Shown one piece after another: positions 1-14,262 of a stretch of DNA of 64,000 bases (positions are counted from its first letter, which is position 1; the number at the start of each line of letters is the position of its first letter). Both the position numbers and the translations under genes were made by a program. The stretch is from NCBI RefSeq assembly GCF_013373865.1, contig NC_050473.1:1550001-1614000 (forward strand), read 5' to 3'. The stretch is from Monomorium pharaonis. Lineage: Eukaryota; Arthropoda; Insecta; Hymenoptera; Formicidae. The notes below the pieces were generated by a model. It was given only the letters and a program-made list of their open reading frames with translations, did no database searches and had not been told where the DNA came from.

Positions 1-3000
1 AAATATAATTTTAATGCACTTGTGTCTCTCGTTGTATATTGTCTAATGGTATTATAAGCGCAGATCGGCTTAAAAAATATTCAAATATTTACTACGTGTA
101 ACAGATGCATATATCCGGTAATCATTTGATAATAAATAAAATTTTGTTTGTTGACGCAGACCAAAGACTGAATTAAATGTTTTAAAAAATAATTAACTGT
201 CCATTCATCGTGCCAACGAGATTCATCACTGGCGACGCAACGGCATCACAGCGCGCACAATGCGTGCGCTTAAATTCCGTCTGCACTTTAATGCACGTCT
301 GCTTTTCACGAAGGCCGTCATGGAAGGTACGTACGTACGTGTTTGCGCGTCTTCTTCTTCCTGCTTCTCGATTTCGTCTTTTTACTTGCGAGTCGTTCGC
401 CCCGGGCGACCTACTTTTGAAACGGACCGTATCGCGTGAGAATGGGACGTCGTCTTGAGGGGAAGATATATTTCGTTATTATGAAAATAGCCGATCTTCA
501 AAGGGTAAGATCGCTCCAACCGTTTCTGGGGCGGACGGGCGGACGGATGGTAGAAACACGAGCGGACGAATTTCTGCGTATCTACCTTCAGAGAGAACAC
601 TCGAAACCAAATGCATAATTTATGCGATCGAAATCGTTAAAAGAACGATGTCATTAAAAATTAATGGAAATATTCCGTGAGTAGTTGCAGCCAACGCCGG
701 TAAAAGGATTGCGCAAGTGCCGAGATAATTGTATAAAGATATCACATAGATATCAATCAGATGTAAAACACACTACGTTTCAGCTACGTTTTAGTTATAT
801 CGAAAAATATCAGAGACAATATAATTTATTTTCATTGATAAATAGAAAAATACTTTATTCCAAAAGAAAGCAAAAAAATGTATTTATTTTCAAATTAAAA
901 TATATAATTTTACAGTAAAATAAAAAAGTTGCAATTTTTATTTGCTAATTGGTTTTATTAGAAATATTTTTCAAAAGATATTAAGTTTCGTAAAAAGAAA
1001 ATATATAATAGTTAAAGATTACAACAGTCTTTCTTTTCTACTAAAATAACATGAGTGTTACAATAAATATATTTTTTTTCTCTCAAAATTATATCGTTAA
1101 ATTTTTCTTAAATAGTTTTCAAATATTTTCTTAAATATATTTTTTAAACACGTTTATTATGCTGTAAGACTTTTATCAAAACTAACTTTGAAAGAAATAT
1201 TTCATTAATTTTATTTATAATATCTACATGTGTGTGAAAGAATAAAATTTATTAGCATATCCATTAATTATAACCATACATAAATAAAGAGATATGCAAA
1301 ATTGCATTTCTACATAAACAGAGGAAATTATTACTTAATGAAGAATATTTTCCTCGCTGATTGAGTGTACTTTACTTTCCGTAGAGTTCGAATATATGCA
1401 CAACATATACTTTGAATTTTCAGGAAAACACGCAAATATATATTTAGTATTTTTCTGCGTTATTTCCGTAACATACTTTATGTATGTTATTAAAATACCA
1501 TTAGCGTTTGCATATTGTATATGTTTCCGCATAAAATTAATCTGTAGCTTGTATATGGATCTTTATTTGGATTTAATCGCATATACCATATAGAAAATTG
1601 TTCGTGCAAAGACTAGGAAAGGGAAACATAAACCATAGAATTTAATCCACGTGTACATACTTGCGGTAGTGTGCGTATGCATGCAAACGCAGACAGGCGC
1701 AATTATATTCGGAAAATATATTTCCGTAAAAAAAAAAATCAACCGGCTGATTTTGGCAAGCTAGTTAACATCAAACGACCATGTTTATCGTGAATTACAC
1801 AGAAGAAACTTCTCCGCCATTCGGAAGTACTAATTAAACTGTGGGGTACACTTTAACGCTTAGTGGTAATTTCGTTTTTGTTCTTAAACCACAACCCGTC
1901 CTCACGATGTCTCGCATTAAATACCAGTTGGTTTGCGTGCGACTATTTTAAAATTTTACCTTTAATTTCGCGTGAGAACGCACATTTGTGTCTCACAATC
2001 AGCAATAATCATTCATAATGTAACATTTTACGTGATAGTACATTGCAAGCTAATAACTTGTTTCTTCTTTCTGTTGATTTATTTTTAAATTTTTGTAAAA
2101 TCTAATTTTAAAATTTTTATTTATTAATCAATAAAAAATAAATTAAAATCTCTAACTTGTAACTAAAAGAGAATCCGCTTTATCATATAATAATAATAAA
2201 AAATAATCCTACTCTTTATATCAATAATAACATCGATCTGATATTCAAGTTTATTCAGATAGGATAATTTTTTCTTCAAGACATTTAAACAAAATTTATA
2301 TTTTTTACACTTTTTCAAATTTCATCATGTGAATATGTCATGTAAACTTTTGATTCAAAAATCTAGATTCTAAAACCATAAGAAATTGTTTTTTCTAAAA
2401 GATATTTTTTTATTCGTGATGTAGACGCGTCACGCCATTTATTCTTCTCCTGAGCCAACGAAGAGACTCTCGTATAACGGTGTCGTATAATAGGTCGAGT
2501 GATTTCACGCTCCTTCAACTACGAACGGGCCGCGAGGATAAATTAACAGACAATGTAAAAAGATATTACAGAAAATGCAATGAAAAAATATGGCAGACAA
2601 AAAATGACGGTGAAATTTTCACCAGAATGCAGGTGCAAAAATGTAATGGTTCTGTTATATTTGGTGAGATAATATAGAAAGTCTAAAAGAGATTTCGCCA
2701 GGGGAAATTTTCGCGTACATCTACGAATCATTCGTATGTTTCACGATTCTTGCATGCGAGATTGTTCTCTCGACGAATCAAATTCTTGACACTACAAAAA
2801 TAGGAAAACCTCATAGTGCTCGATTGAATACGTGTCTTGTATTGCTTATTGCAAACCATACGTTGCAGTGGATACTATATTTAAAGTTATCATTTCACGT
2901 TTGTTTCTACGGGCGCTAACTTTATAAAACATTTATTATTTATTATTTTGTTGGTCGACGTTTTAATGTCATCGTCTGCACAATAGTAGATATTCATGGC

Positions 3001-3204
3001 AAATTCAACAAAATAAAGTCATGCAAAAATCGCGATTTGTCTATATATTCAAAAATTTAGTAAAACTAGAATGTTATGATATATGATTGATATATTTATA
3101 AAACAATAATATCGAACAGAATATTGCTCGCGAAACATTTACAGGGATTAAACTTTAATAAATATAACGGATTATATATTCGATCTATATTTTGAGTAGA
3201 TTCG

Positions 3205-3226
3205 GTGTGTGTGTGTGTGTGTGTGT
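3205..3226. repeat. (GT)n microsatellite
   Basis: Perfect GT dinucleotide run of about 11 units. Confidence 0.95.
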
Positions 3227-3316
3227 AAAATATAAATTGAATTGATTCAAAATATGGATTGGAGATATTGTCGATATTGACATGACATTTCAGTGATTCT
3301 CACTAATTGCTATCCA

Positions 3317-3319
<3 letters not shown>

Positions 3320-3358
<39 letters not shown>
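3320..3358. repeat. (GA)n microsatellite
   Basis: Perfect GA run of about 19 units, followed 220 bp later by a second run in the same orientation. GA repeats are the binding-site type of GAGA-factor-like proteins, but function here is not shown. Confidence 0.95.
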
Positions 3359-3360
<2 letters not shown>

Positions 3361-3577
3361 CGTTAAAGCCACAAAGTCGACCAGTGCGGATGCCAGTGTG
3401 AAATGGTTGACGGGTCGCCAAAGCACGAAAGAAAGAGACAAAAGAAAGAGTGTCAAACATTTCCTCGTAATTATAAAAGCAAAGCGGAACCGACACGTTC
3501 GCATGACAGTTTTATCTCCTAGTCTCTTGATCGTTCATATATCAATTTGTGATTCAAAGCTTACAATAATTACACAC

Positions 3578-3579
<2 letters not shown>

Positions 3580-3621
<42 letters not shown>
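3580..3621. repeat. (GA)n microsatellite
   Basis: Perfect GA run of about 21 units, paired with the run at 3320-3358. Confidence 0.95.
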
Positions 3622-3624
<3 letters not shown>

Positions 3625-5125
3625 CAATTTTTTAGCCTTTTTTCCCTACTCTCTAGCAATATGTTAATACGAAATAAAAAATCGATGATAAATAATTTAA
3701 ATTTCAACATTCGCTTATAATTCTCTGTTCATTAGCTATTATGATAAAAATGCTAACAGCGCATATCTTATTGATTTGATTAATCATATGCTCATAATCA
3801 TATAATGAAATGTTACATTGTTTTTTAATGCCAAGTTCTTGATGACAAGATTATTTAAAAAATTCATTGAAATTTTGTATCTCTAGTTACTGTGAATACG
3901 TTTAACGTACATTAGACTAGAGCAAACTGCTTTTCTATTATTGCATATCAAAATATTTCGTGCATAATTGTCAGCCTGATAAGTGCGGCTGAATAAGTTA
4001 CTTAAATAATTCAACTTTCAATTTTATCATCGGAAAATCATTGAATTTAAATTGACCTGTTTTATTTAATAGCGTCAATTATTTTGCTCCATCCAATTTA
4101 CTCCTTTAGGTATTTTTTTCAGAAGCTAAAGTAAATTCTCAAAAAGTGTACATAAGGTAAATTTATTTAAAAATGCAGCGCTACAAAAACGATTAGAAAA
4201 TTAGTCTTATCTATATATAAATATATACATCTTATCTATATATATATAAATATGTATATATATATAACTTTAACATAATTAATAAAATTCTTGAAAGAGT
4301 TATTAAATATAAAAAATGGAAATTCAACGAAATGTGTCAAATTTATGTTTTAAATACTGAAATTGATAATAAATTTTCTATTTTAATCAAAATTGATATA
4401 TTCCTTTTAATAAAACTTTTAAGATTTTATCTAAAATTCTCAAGAAAATGTAAGAACCAAGATTCTTCGGAAAAGAATCAAAAGCCTGTTTCATATCAAA
4501 ATCCTAAAAATTAAACATTGTTTTCACAGAAGTCAGCGAGGAGACCGTATCTAAATATACTTAAGGATTAATCGCGGCCGTTTAAATCAAAAGGAAACGA
4601 CTTCCCAATGTAAATCTAAATACTTAGCGAGTTTTCAACCGAAACGTTGAAAGACTACGGCAAAGAGGAGAGTGGCGTCTCTCGAGGTGGGGTGTTTCTG
4701 ATGCTGTATATTTTACGCGGTTAGAGTTTCGTGTTGAAGCTGGGTTAAGCTGAACCCTGACCTGTACTCTGACTAAAGCCAGAGTTCGTTTCGACGCCAG
4801 TATGCTTGCCGACTGAAATATTCACCGTTCGTCCGTTTCAGCTCTCTCTTTCCTTCTCTTTTCCCTCTCTTTTTTACTTTTTCCCCACGATCACCCTCAT
4901 CCTCTACTACCCATTCTCGTATTCTTCTTTTACATGTGAACCCGTATCCAAAATGTAGTTTCACGAACATGTACATACGTATGTGAATTCGATGTTACTA
5001 ATCCTTCGGACAATAAAGAGAAAGGGAACAACAGAAGAGATAACACACGATCGCCTCCCAAAAAACGCAAAGAAAATCGATCGACTGATCATAAATTGAG
5101 GAAAATGTTACCGAATTGACGTACA

Positions 5126-5334
5126 TACATTGAGAAAAAAATATTATTGGTTTGACAAAATTTTCCAACTAAATTAAAATTTTATCAGTTCAAGAGTTTA
5201 TGCATTTAACTTAAATGCACAGATTTTGATTCAAGTATTTATATAATTAATTGAAATATATAAATACTTGAATAGATAAAATTTAATTTAGTTGGAAAAT
5301 TTAGTCAAATTAACAACATTCTTTTTCAACGTAT
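5126..5334. mobile_element. Small hairpin (MITE-like) element, about 210 bp
   Basis: The outer arms at about 5126-5190 and 5265-5334 are imperfect inverted repeats. Both contain the core ttttccaactaaatt (second arm on the complementary strand), and the ends read tacattga and tcaacgta. The centre is a further palindrome built from tatttatata / tatataaata next to ttcaag / cttgaa. There is no coding capacity. The architecture fits a non-autonomous terminal-inverted-repeat transposon, possibly with a TA target duplication. The family was not identified. Confidence 0.55.
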
Positions 5335-5709
5335 AATGTCTTATCGAGCAATTTTCTAAATACTGTCACGTCAAAATTTTTTTTAATACAATAAGAACTG
5401 AAATAATTGTATTGATTTACTCTACTCTTTTTAGAAAATAAAAAAATTGATCTGAGAGTTGAAAAATTAAATATAGATGGTTTAATCACAGATCAGTTAC
5501 CATAATTTTTTCAGAACAATAAACTTATATACTCAAATAGCTTCATATGTAGATATTGGAGGTGACGTACAACTAGAAATTCCTGAATTTGATGATAGCA
5601 AAATATATCAATAATATCACATCAACCTAAAAGTACGCGTAACAGACGTTATATCAATCCATTACTGAAGTGTCGCGGCTTCGATACAACGTTAGCATTA
5701 GATAGCTAA

Positions 5710-5710
<1 letters not shown>

Positions 5711-5779
<69 letters not shown>
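5711..5779. repeat. (CT)n microsatellite
   Basis: Perfect CT run of about 34 units, the longest dinucleotide run of this type in the window. On the complementary strand it is GA, opposite in orientation to the runs near 3.3-3.6 kb. Confidence 0.95.
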
Positions 5780-5782
<3 letters not shown>

Positions 5783-6664
5783 GTGGTTCAAATAGCGACA
5801 AGCAGCTTCGTGAAAGTTACGGTATGGACGTGACGGCTGAAATATTTGATTTTTATTGTGGTGATTTACGTGTATAGCGGAATGAAATGCACTATCGTGC
5901 GTTCCGGCAATTCTCACGAGTTTGTAAACCGCTCGTTGATGGGACGCACCATAAACATATCAATTGCAGTTAACACTCTGTTTATTCTACCGAAATAGCT
6001 AGCCTATTTTAGATTTGAAACGTTGAAAATATAATAAAATTGAGAAAAGTATGATAGAAAATGCAAAAAAATGTACTTAGCAGGGAATTAAGGATTGAAC
6101 ATCGTATTAAATGAGATTATAACTTGTAGCTTTACTATCGTTTTAACATGCTCTTGCATAATTGATACGAAAGCGTAAGTTTGTGCGTATCTATGAAACC
6201 GTAACTTTTCACGTTAAGCGCATCAACGCGATGTGTTTTTTTTTCTCGCCAAAATAACGAATATTCGAAGTAGAATAACGAATCTGCAAAATATCATGCA
6301 CGTGCACACATCGAGCAATTTCAGGAAAAGCCTAAAGTTGTACGCGAAAAATAGCTCGCAACGACTGGCGTATGAGACGGGAGAGGCATTTGATTTTTTT
6401 CCATCGAAAATATTTAATTTTTTCCGGCAAGGCAAAATTTACTTAAATATGGAATATTGCATGCGACTATATATACGACGCGTGATGCACTCACGAATAA
6501 CTAATCTCATGATGCATAACAGACGCAAAAAAGGGACCGCGACTGCGTGGAGAGAGAGAGAAGGTAGAACGGAAGCGAACACAACGTAGAGATAAAATTG
6601 AAGGAAAACGAAGGATTGGGATTATGCACAACACGATCGCGAAAAAGAAGGGAAGGGAAAAGAG

Positions 6665-6666
<2 letters not shown>

Positions 6667-6711
<45 letters not shown>
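6667..6711. repeat. (GA)n microsatellite
   Basis: Near-perfect GA run of about 22 units within a purine-rich stretch on the + strand. Confidence 0.95.
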
Positions 6712-6717
<6 letters not shown>

Positions 6718-9700
6718 CCTTTCGACCAGTCATCCATTGCATTCACCGATAAATCCTAGCGAATACTCCACAATACTTTAAAGGCATCGCGTACGGCGAT
6801 CCTGCATTTTCATAAAAAATGTAAGCAATGTAATAAGCTAGATACAAATAAAAAAAAAGGGATTAATAGATACCGATGCGCTTGCGAGGAAATAAACGGT
6901 AAAGGTATTGCACGTGAAACGGCGAAATTGAATGTTTTATAGAGCCAATTATTTTAGTTCCGAAAAAGCACATTGATTTGATCGACAGAAAATTAATAAT
7001 AAAAGTTAACACGCGTTTCCCCCGTGTCACCGTTTTTATGCCTATATATTTTTCGAAACGAATCACACATTACACTCACACCAGCCTGGTAAAATACGAT
7101 TTACGACACACACATTCGAGATTTTAAAATATTTCCAGACACCAAGGAGTAACTTGGCAAGCAATGCTCCCGAGATGTATAAATCCATGGCCGCTTTTAA
7201 GAAGTACGTTCTTCCGTCAAGTGCATCACAATCGTGCAGGTGCATAAATCCACTTGGAGTAAATACACTCGAGTGCAGCTAAAGGACCTCGTTACAATAT
7301 TAGAATGCGCGTGATAACATCGATGTATCTGCGTTACGCCTGAGCGCTACGTGATCGATTTTACGTCCAGCTAGCTGATTTCGAATCCGATAATCCTATC
7401 CATTGACGAGCCATTACGCGGAACATGTCTTTGCCATGGGCAATTATTAGAATGAAATCGCACAGAAACGCACACCCGAATGAAAGTGGGATAATTAATG
7501 GATTCGATTTAATCGATTAAATTTGTTTTACGTCCCTACAAGTATGACATTTGTAATTTAAGAAATAACTTACTAGCGAAATATTGAGTATACAGAATAA
7601 CAGTGAAAAGTGATTGAGAAGCGATTCCGATACAATTGGTATTATTCAAACAATTTCACGCGCCGTTTCAACGCTATAGACTTTGATGCATCGAGTTACA
7701 ACGCGAGCTCGAAACGTCGCTTACAGCCTCTGTCTTTGCGGTCAGCTTCGATATGTCGCGCGTCCTATACCATTGCGATTGACGGACGACCGCAACAGCG
7801 TCGCCGCAATCACTAAATGCAAAACCGATGGGTGCTCCGTCCACCGTCCTCCGTCCGCGTCCTGTCCCGCGGAATTCGGGCCCTTCGCGTTTCCGCCGGG
7901 CTAATCCGTTTTGGCGTGCAAATTGCAGCCGACGCGACGCGACGCGCCGCACAGGCGTGTTAACACGTCGCGATTCTTCGCGAAACCTCGACGTAAATGG
8001 AACACATGAGCTGCGCAAAGTGACGCGAAGACGACGTGAGAACGTGACGACTACGTATTCGATACGTAGACAGGTACACTCGAAAAACCACGTTAACTCG
8101 ATGACAATAAATCGCATTACAATGACGTGGTTACGCGCCGTGAAATATTCCCCAGGAAAATTTTCGCTTCGCATGTTCCAATTTATTAGAGAAGAAATTA
8201 CTCTGATACATTATATCCAATAATACAAGCGTCCAGAGAATATTTCAGTTTAATATGTAAATATGAAAATATTTAAAAAATTACGTTTAATATTTGTATA
8301 TAGTATTTCACATAATCCATTTTTAATATTTTAATATTTATTGTATAATGTAATACACCTTTGATATCTACATATTGAATAGATAAATATGAATATAATA
8401 TGTACATATTAAAGTTTCCCCAAAAATTCAATTTTTCTTTTATAATGAAAGCATATATACACATTTGTTATCATATTATAAATATGATAATATTAACAAT
8501 AGTTTATATCCAATTTATATTATAGTTTTACGACTTTTTGTGTGGGGAGAAAGGTTTCTTATTTTAACTGAAAACACCCGCCTAAAAATTTCAAGTAGAA
8601 TAACCAGATAGACAGTCAGATCGTTCATTCCTCCGGCATAGGTCAAGAGACCTGTCACCATCGCCGTTGTCGTCATACAAGTTGCCATCGGCGCACTAGC
8701 CGTCGCGAAAGTTCTTCAGGGACGACGGAAGGAAACGAGCGGTCGAGAGACGAATCCAAAGTCGCTCCTGAAGAGGAACGAGCCTCGAGGGGTACTCTGG
8801 AATATTTGACAACATGTTTCCCTAGACGGTCGTCTGAGAGGAATCTTGCCAAGATACATACGTACGTGCATATGTGTACGTCTTAGGATTTCCCATCATC
8901 TGGCCAAGAGAGTTGGCTCCGTAGCATAAATATCGTACCTTCCTCATCGCGCAAGTGGAAAGACGACACATATTTTTATTCGATATATATTTTAAAAAGG
9001 GACTCTAAATACGACATTTCCCTTATTATACATTGTTATTAAAAAAAGAGGGGAGAGTGTTTTACTTGTTTTATGTAAACCAATCAAAGTAGTCTAATTG
9101 TGTCGTACAAACGCGAATGAAATAATTCGATCGTGTTTGGCTGTGATGAAAGTTTTCAACAATGAGTTCAAAATTTACCAGATATATCACACACGTTGTT
9201 TAATAGCCGACAAATTTAGACGATCCTTACGTCACGCAAATCGCTTCTATTTGCCGAAAGTCCAACACATTTTTCACGAAATGCGCCTTTCGTGCGTCAG
9301 CGAATTCTCCCACGTTTCGCGAAACATACCAACGTCCAGCGAGAGTTCTAATATCTCTACTGGTTTTCATTTGTGCCACAACTTTTAGCAAAAAGAGATA
9401 TACTTTTGTTGGGTGAATACTTTAGGGGAAAAAAACCCCAAAATATTTTAATGAGTCGACTACACCATCGATCTTACTTCAATAAACGTATGTTGGTAAA
9501 CGCGTTAACGTTAACGTAAAAAATTAAATTGAAATTTTTTCTCGTTTTTTTTTTTGTAGAAAATTTTTACGTGCGCATTACGTTACCGTCTGTACTTTAT
9601 TTGTGGAAAAGGATTTTTAAATCTGTAAATGCAATTAAAAGATTAGCGAATTCGGAAAATAATCATATCGATCGGTAAACAGGACAACTTATTTAAGATC

Positions 9701-12563
9701 TCCTTAACAAATTGTAAACCTCGGCAAAACTAAACTGAAATGTAAATCAGAATGTGCAACGTCAAAGACGTTAATATTCTTTAACGCGGCAGTTTTAACA
9801 ACGATGTGCCGTTAAGCTAACGAGATGATAGGCACTACCTTGCTCACCAGAACGCATTTGCCGTGCCAATCTAATGTCCTCGAAGCACGATAAGCATGCT
9901 CGTACTGTTTAGGGCCACGAAATAACTTGAACTGCGCGAGCAAAGATATAAATGCCGGAACACCGTCTAAAGCACAATTAGCGAAGTTGGGACAGGAGCG
10001 GAGCGCATCCGAAGTTGAGCCGGGCGTTCTAAGGACTTAGCCGTTTCACCGTCCGAAATAATGGCTGCAATGACATACATTGCTGCGCGAGATACGCGTC
10101 AAATGCATGAAAATTCATCGACGAGTCGCGCGACTACGATGCAATGCGAGGAAACGTGAAACTGTGATGCGCGGAAAACGTACCGCGAGTGATAAAATCG
10201 GATTCTTTTTTTTTTGTTATACGCGACACCGACGCTGAGCTTCTCGCCGTGGAGAAATGCTGTAATGCGAGACGACCGTGGCTTGACGCAAAATGCATTT
10301 CAATACAGAGCGCGAGATTCAGTTAACGTTTCTCGGTAACGAATTCCTTCTCTATTATTATATTAGCGCTTATATTAGAGAAAAATAGTTTTTGTTTTAT
10401 CACTTTCGGGATCTACAACGTATTATCGTTGACATAATAACGATGCTAATGCACTATCTACTGGAAAGACAATCTCATTCAAGACACTATCGACGGAACA
10501 AACTATTATCTTGACATAAATCGAATCGTCCATTGATGTTAATGTGCTCGAGGCACGATAATAAAGCACGATAAAAATATGAAAGGTACTAAAAATGCGC
10601 TTTTTTAATCATAGTTGTATCGCATTTTGCACAACTTAAACAAACTGTTCAACATAAGCGCCTTTTTAATTCGATATTTTTATATCTGCTTCATGTCGCG
10701 CATTGCGTGTAATGTACATAAAAAATTGTTATCACGAGTTATGCACATTGTACGTGCGATGAATCTTACATACGACAGCCCGGAGTTGTTGGAAGTGCTA
10801 CCGTATTATTCAGCGAGACGAGACACTTTCTTATTGTAGGGTATATTCAAAACTGTCAAGCCAAGCGCGAAATTTCAAATAAAGTGCCACATATTCAATA
10901 ATCGCATTGTTTGTGGAGCAAAATCTCGATGAAGCAACGTTACGCGATAGCTTCTCAATTTTTTGTTGTAAAGAGACACGAACGTGGCACGAATAAACAT
11001 ATGGGCGATCAATAAATGCGCTTGAAATAAATTACATTAAATTAAACGATTAGAGGCGCGATATAGTTGAGTGTCGAACATATCGAGAGGATTAACTCAT
11101 TTTGCTTAAGACTGCTGTTGGTGCAGAGTTAATGTCAAATTTCGCGTTTCCTACAAGTCCCCGCGAACTCTCGAGTTCTCAACCCAGCTCCCAAAGTCGC
11201 TCGCCCGAATTTCCATTTTGTGCATTAAAGATATCAGGAAATTGTCGTGTCCTTATTCAACTAAACGTGTCAACCAGTAGAATGCAATATTCTAAATGGT
11301 GCCAGTTGTTCGTCACATTCACTCCCTGCCTAAGTTTTGACAATATCTTTCAAAAGAGTAATCTTTAAAATTAATTATTAGATAATCAAGTTTTGCTACT
11401 CCAAGTTAGCGTTTCTCTATATTTTTCTATACTCAATCTACCCATCTATAAACTACAATTTTACTAGCTTTCGCGAAACTTTTTATACTTTTTATACTTC
11501 TATTTAGCCACGAATTATGTTTTGAGATACTGTTAGATTTATTAATTTGATCGTACATATTGATTAAATTTCTTCTTTACAGATAACTTTTAAAAGAAAG
11601 GATAAGATGCTTCAATGAACCAACTTAATAATTTTGTCTTTGAAAAATCAAGTTTATTTAAAAAATTGCATATTAACTATGGTAAATTTTGTCGAGGCAA
11701 TTACTTTAATAACAAATGAACCAAAAGTGGTTACATAAATATAGTTTATTGATTACTTTGTAATATCTGATTGAGTGGATTTTGTTCAATCTACTTTTTG
11801 TCAATGCTATTCTATCAAGAATACATGACTTTCAATTTCTGAAATACCAATTTTATCGCGTGCAAATGATCTTTATTCACGGAGCTGCAATCAACTTGAA
11901 GCGAAACCACGTTTCTTTTACGCAACCGCGGCATCGGCACTACGCTCTGAATTCAAATCATAAAGTTCGTAAGAGACGACCGTCTGTAACTGTCGAGCAA
12001 ACGATTGCTCGTGAACCGCGTGCGCAACGGCGCTCAATTTGGAGATTGGTGTCCATTGGAATTGGAAATGAAATTTCGTAGACGTACAAATGGGGGCGAG
12101 CACAGGGTTGCAACACGTTACGGCGGTAAAGCGCGAGAAATGTACCGTGCGCGCCATCGATTTTGCGAGTACTGATTTATATTTACGGATCTACCTTCGA
12201 TACACAGCTGTAAGCAACGCCACGTGGACAAGAAGAAACTCTATATTCCATCTCATTGTAATCGTCGTTGTATATATATCCATCCGGAATAATAGATACA
12301 CCAAAAAAAGGTATTTAATTTAAAAATTTTTTAATGTCGTATTTCTGTTTCCGGTTTTTAACATTTCTCTCAAAATGTTTTGCTTTTAAGGCTAAACATT
12401 ACTTAAAATTAAAACATTTTAAAGTGTAAAAAAACAAAGAGAGAACAAAACGTTTTAACATTTTAAAATTAAATTACTTTTTTTTAATGTAATCTTAAAA
12501 ATAGCGGTGTCAATAGACTCAAAACGATTATTGTAAAATGTTCTATTTATTTAGACACTATTT

Positions 12564-12622
12564 TACTATATTAATCCTAAATTACTATATTAATCCTAGA
12601 GTACTATATGTATTAACCCTAG
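12564..12622. repeat. Three 19-bp near-repeats at a transposon end
   Basis: Three successive units begin tactata at 12564, 12583 and 12602. They carry ttaatcctaa, ttaatcctag and ttaaccctag in turn. The third unit contains the TTAA-CCCTAG terminus of the element that starts here, so the two upstream units resemble degraded copies of the same end. Confidence 0.7.
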
Positions 12623-14262
12623 TCATATTTTGGTACTTTATGTAGACACCTACATAAAGTAAGTCTATAAGACTCGAGAACTTCATTGTTTAATAACTTT
12701 TGACTGGATTTATATTTTAAGGCCCAAAATATGATTTTTGAAATGCCAGAAAGAGAGGAAGATAACAATCTATATAAATAATACTAAAAATCAAATCATA
12801 AAAAGTAGAAAGCAAATAAACAAATAAATAAAAGAGAAAAAACTGTAAGAACAATTAAATTCTCATTTTTAAAATGTTCAATTTTTTAAAATAAAAATTA
12901 AGCAAAAGAATCGATAAATTCTTTATTATACTTAAAATTAATAGAAAAAAATGTAATAGTATTATATGTTTCAAAAAATATAATTATTTCCAGTGATGAA
13001 AATCATGTATTTTTATAGTGCTAAAATCATAATCAAACCTAATTATTTGACACACATAAGTACTTAACGTATAATATTGTTTTATTATAAGAAAAATACA
13101 AAAAATACAAAAGACAAATACCAAAAAATAAGAAATTTAAGAGCTTTCATAAAATCACTATATTTAAAATTTTAAGTTGCTCTGTAAATCTTATGTACTA
13201 AAATAATTTTTAAAAAATTTTAAATTAAAAAATTTTTTTTTAATTTTATACTTTATGGTATGTATACATACACTTTATCAGTTATATTTAATATATATTT
13301 AATAAGAAAAAGAAGTTGCTTTTTCAAGAAAATATTACGCCTTTGACGCATATGGGTTCATCAGACCCAAAATAAACTTTAAGTTGCTTTAAAATAAACA
13401 AATAAGCAGTAATAAACAAAACATATATTATAAAGAGATTAGTATATACAAAGCAATAAATAATATGAAAATACAGGTCAATGCATCGAGCGGATTCTAA
13501 GGGAGAGGGAGAGGGGGACTATATCTTCCAAATTAAAAAATTCTTACTGGATAGTCTTACTGGATTTATTTAAAAAATTTAAGTAAAATGATACAGACCG
13601 ATTAACGCGGGCGCTTGTGGATCAAATTTTTATGCATAAGAATTACTGTATTTAAACTGTCTGATGTCCGATATACGATGTTCAGAGAAAAATTTTATTA
13701 AACCCTTCCCCCTTCCCCCCATTATCAGAATCCGCTAGTGCATGGAGTCAAGAACAGTTATCCCAATACATTATAATTTATTGACTAATATAATTTAAAT
13801 ATATAAATATAAACACGAATAAAAACTAATGTACTATATAATATTAAACAAACTTTTGAAACGTTTCGACTTTATAAAGTCCTCAGTCGTAATAAAAATA
13901 ACTGTATGTATAATTAAAAAAAACACAAGAGTATAATTAAACTGTTAATAATTGATGAATATTCGAAAAAAACTTAAAGTTATCGCATATCGTCGGTAAA
14001 ATTATGTCATACAGATAAAATAGGTGATAGAAAAAGATAATATAATATTCCGCAAATCGTTTTACATATTAAAGGAACAAAGACGGTATTTTTTCAGCAA
14101 AAATAATCATAAACTAGTGTTCCGTAGGCCTAAAGTTAGGCTAAGTTTTCGTTTTTTTTTTTCATATGCTTCTCAAATGCTTTAAGTACATTGTACAAAA
14201 ATGACAGAGTTTTGAAAAATCTCTCGGGGTCCCACAGACCTATGGTGTCTACCTAGGGTTAA
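12613..14262. mobile_element. piggyBac-like non-autonomous element, about 1.65 kb
   Basis: The left end reads ttaaccctag (from 12613) and the right end reads ctagggttaa (to 14262). This is an inverted CCCTAG terminus flanked on each side by TTAA, the hallmark of piggyBac superfamily insertions. A further motif, gtagacacc, occurs near both ends: directly at about 12641 on the left, and next to the terminus on the complementary strand on the right. The interior is AT-rich, full of stops, and contains no recognisable transposase, so it should be non-autonomous or decayed. Confidence 0.6.

Larger units (their letters stand above)
1..12612. other. Gene-poor region, no supported CDS
   Basis: I see no conserved protein, splice-consistent exon chain or RNA gene in this stretch. 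Open frames are short and unlike known proteins, and several of the longer ones are simply translated microsatellites. The sequence alternates between very AT-rich DNA and GC/CpG-richer blocks at about 7.6-8.2, 8.6-8.9 and 9.8-10.3 kb. Those blocks could be regulatory DNA or untranslated exons of a gene lying mostly outside the window, but nothing in the sequence decides this. Microsatellites and one hairpin element inside it are listed separately. Confidence 0.6.

Noticed and set aside
3293..3667. Open frames made of Arg-Glu or Leu-Ser runs across GA/CT microsatellites (also near 5.7, 6.6 and 31.4 kb)
   Set aside because: They are translations of dinucleotide repeats, which are open in all frames, and not proteins.
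7370..7400. tRNA-like ttcgaatcc motif
   Set aside because: No matching A-box or cloverleaf stems around it could be found by eye.
7674..8174. 166-codon minus-strand open frame
   Set aside because: It lies in a GC/CpG-rich block where stops are rare. The translation is Arg/Ser-rich without domain or hydrophobic pattern, and an overlapping plus-strand frame is equally open.
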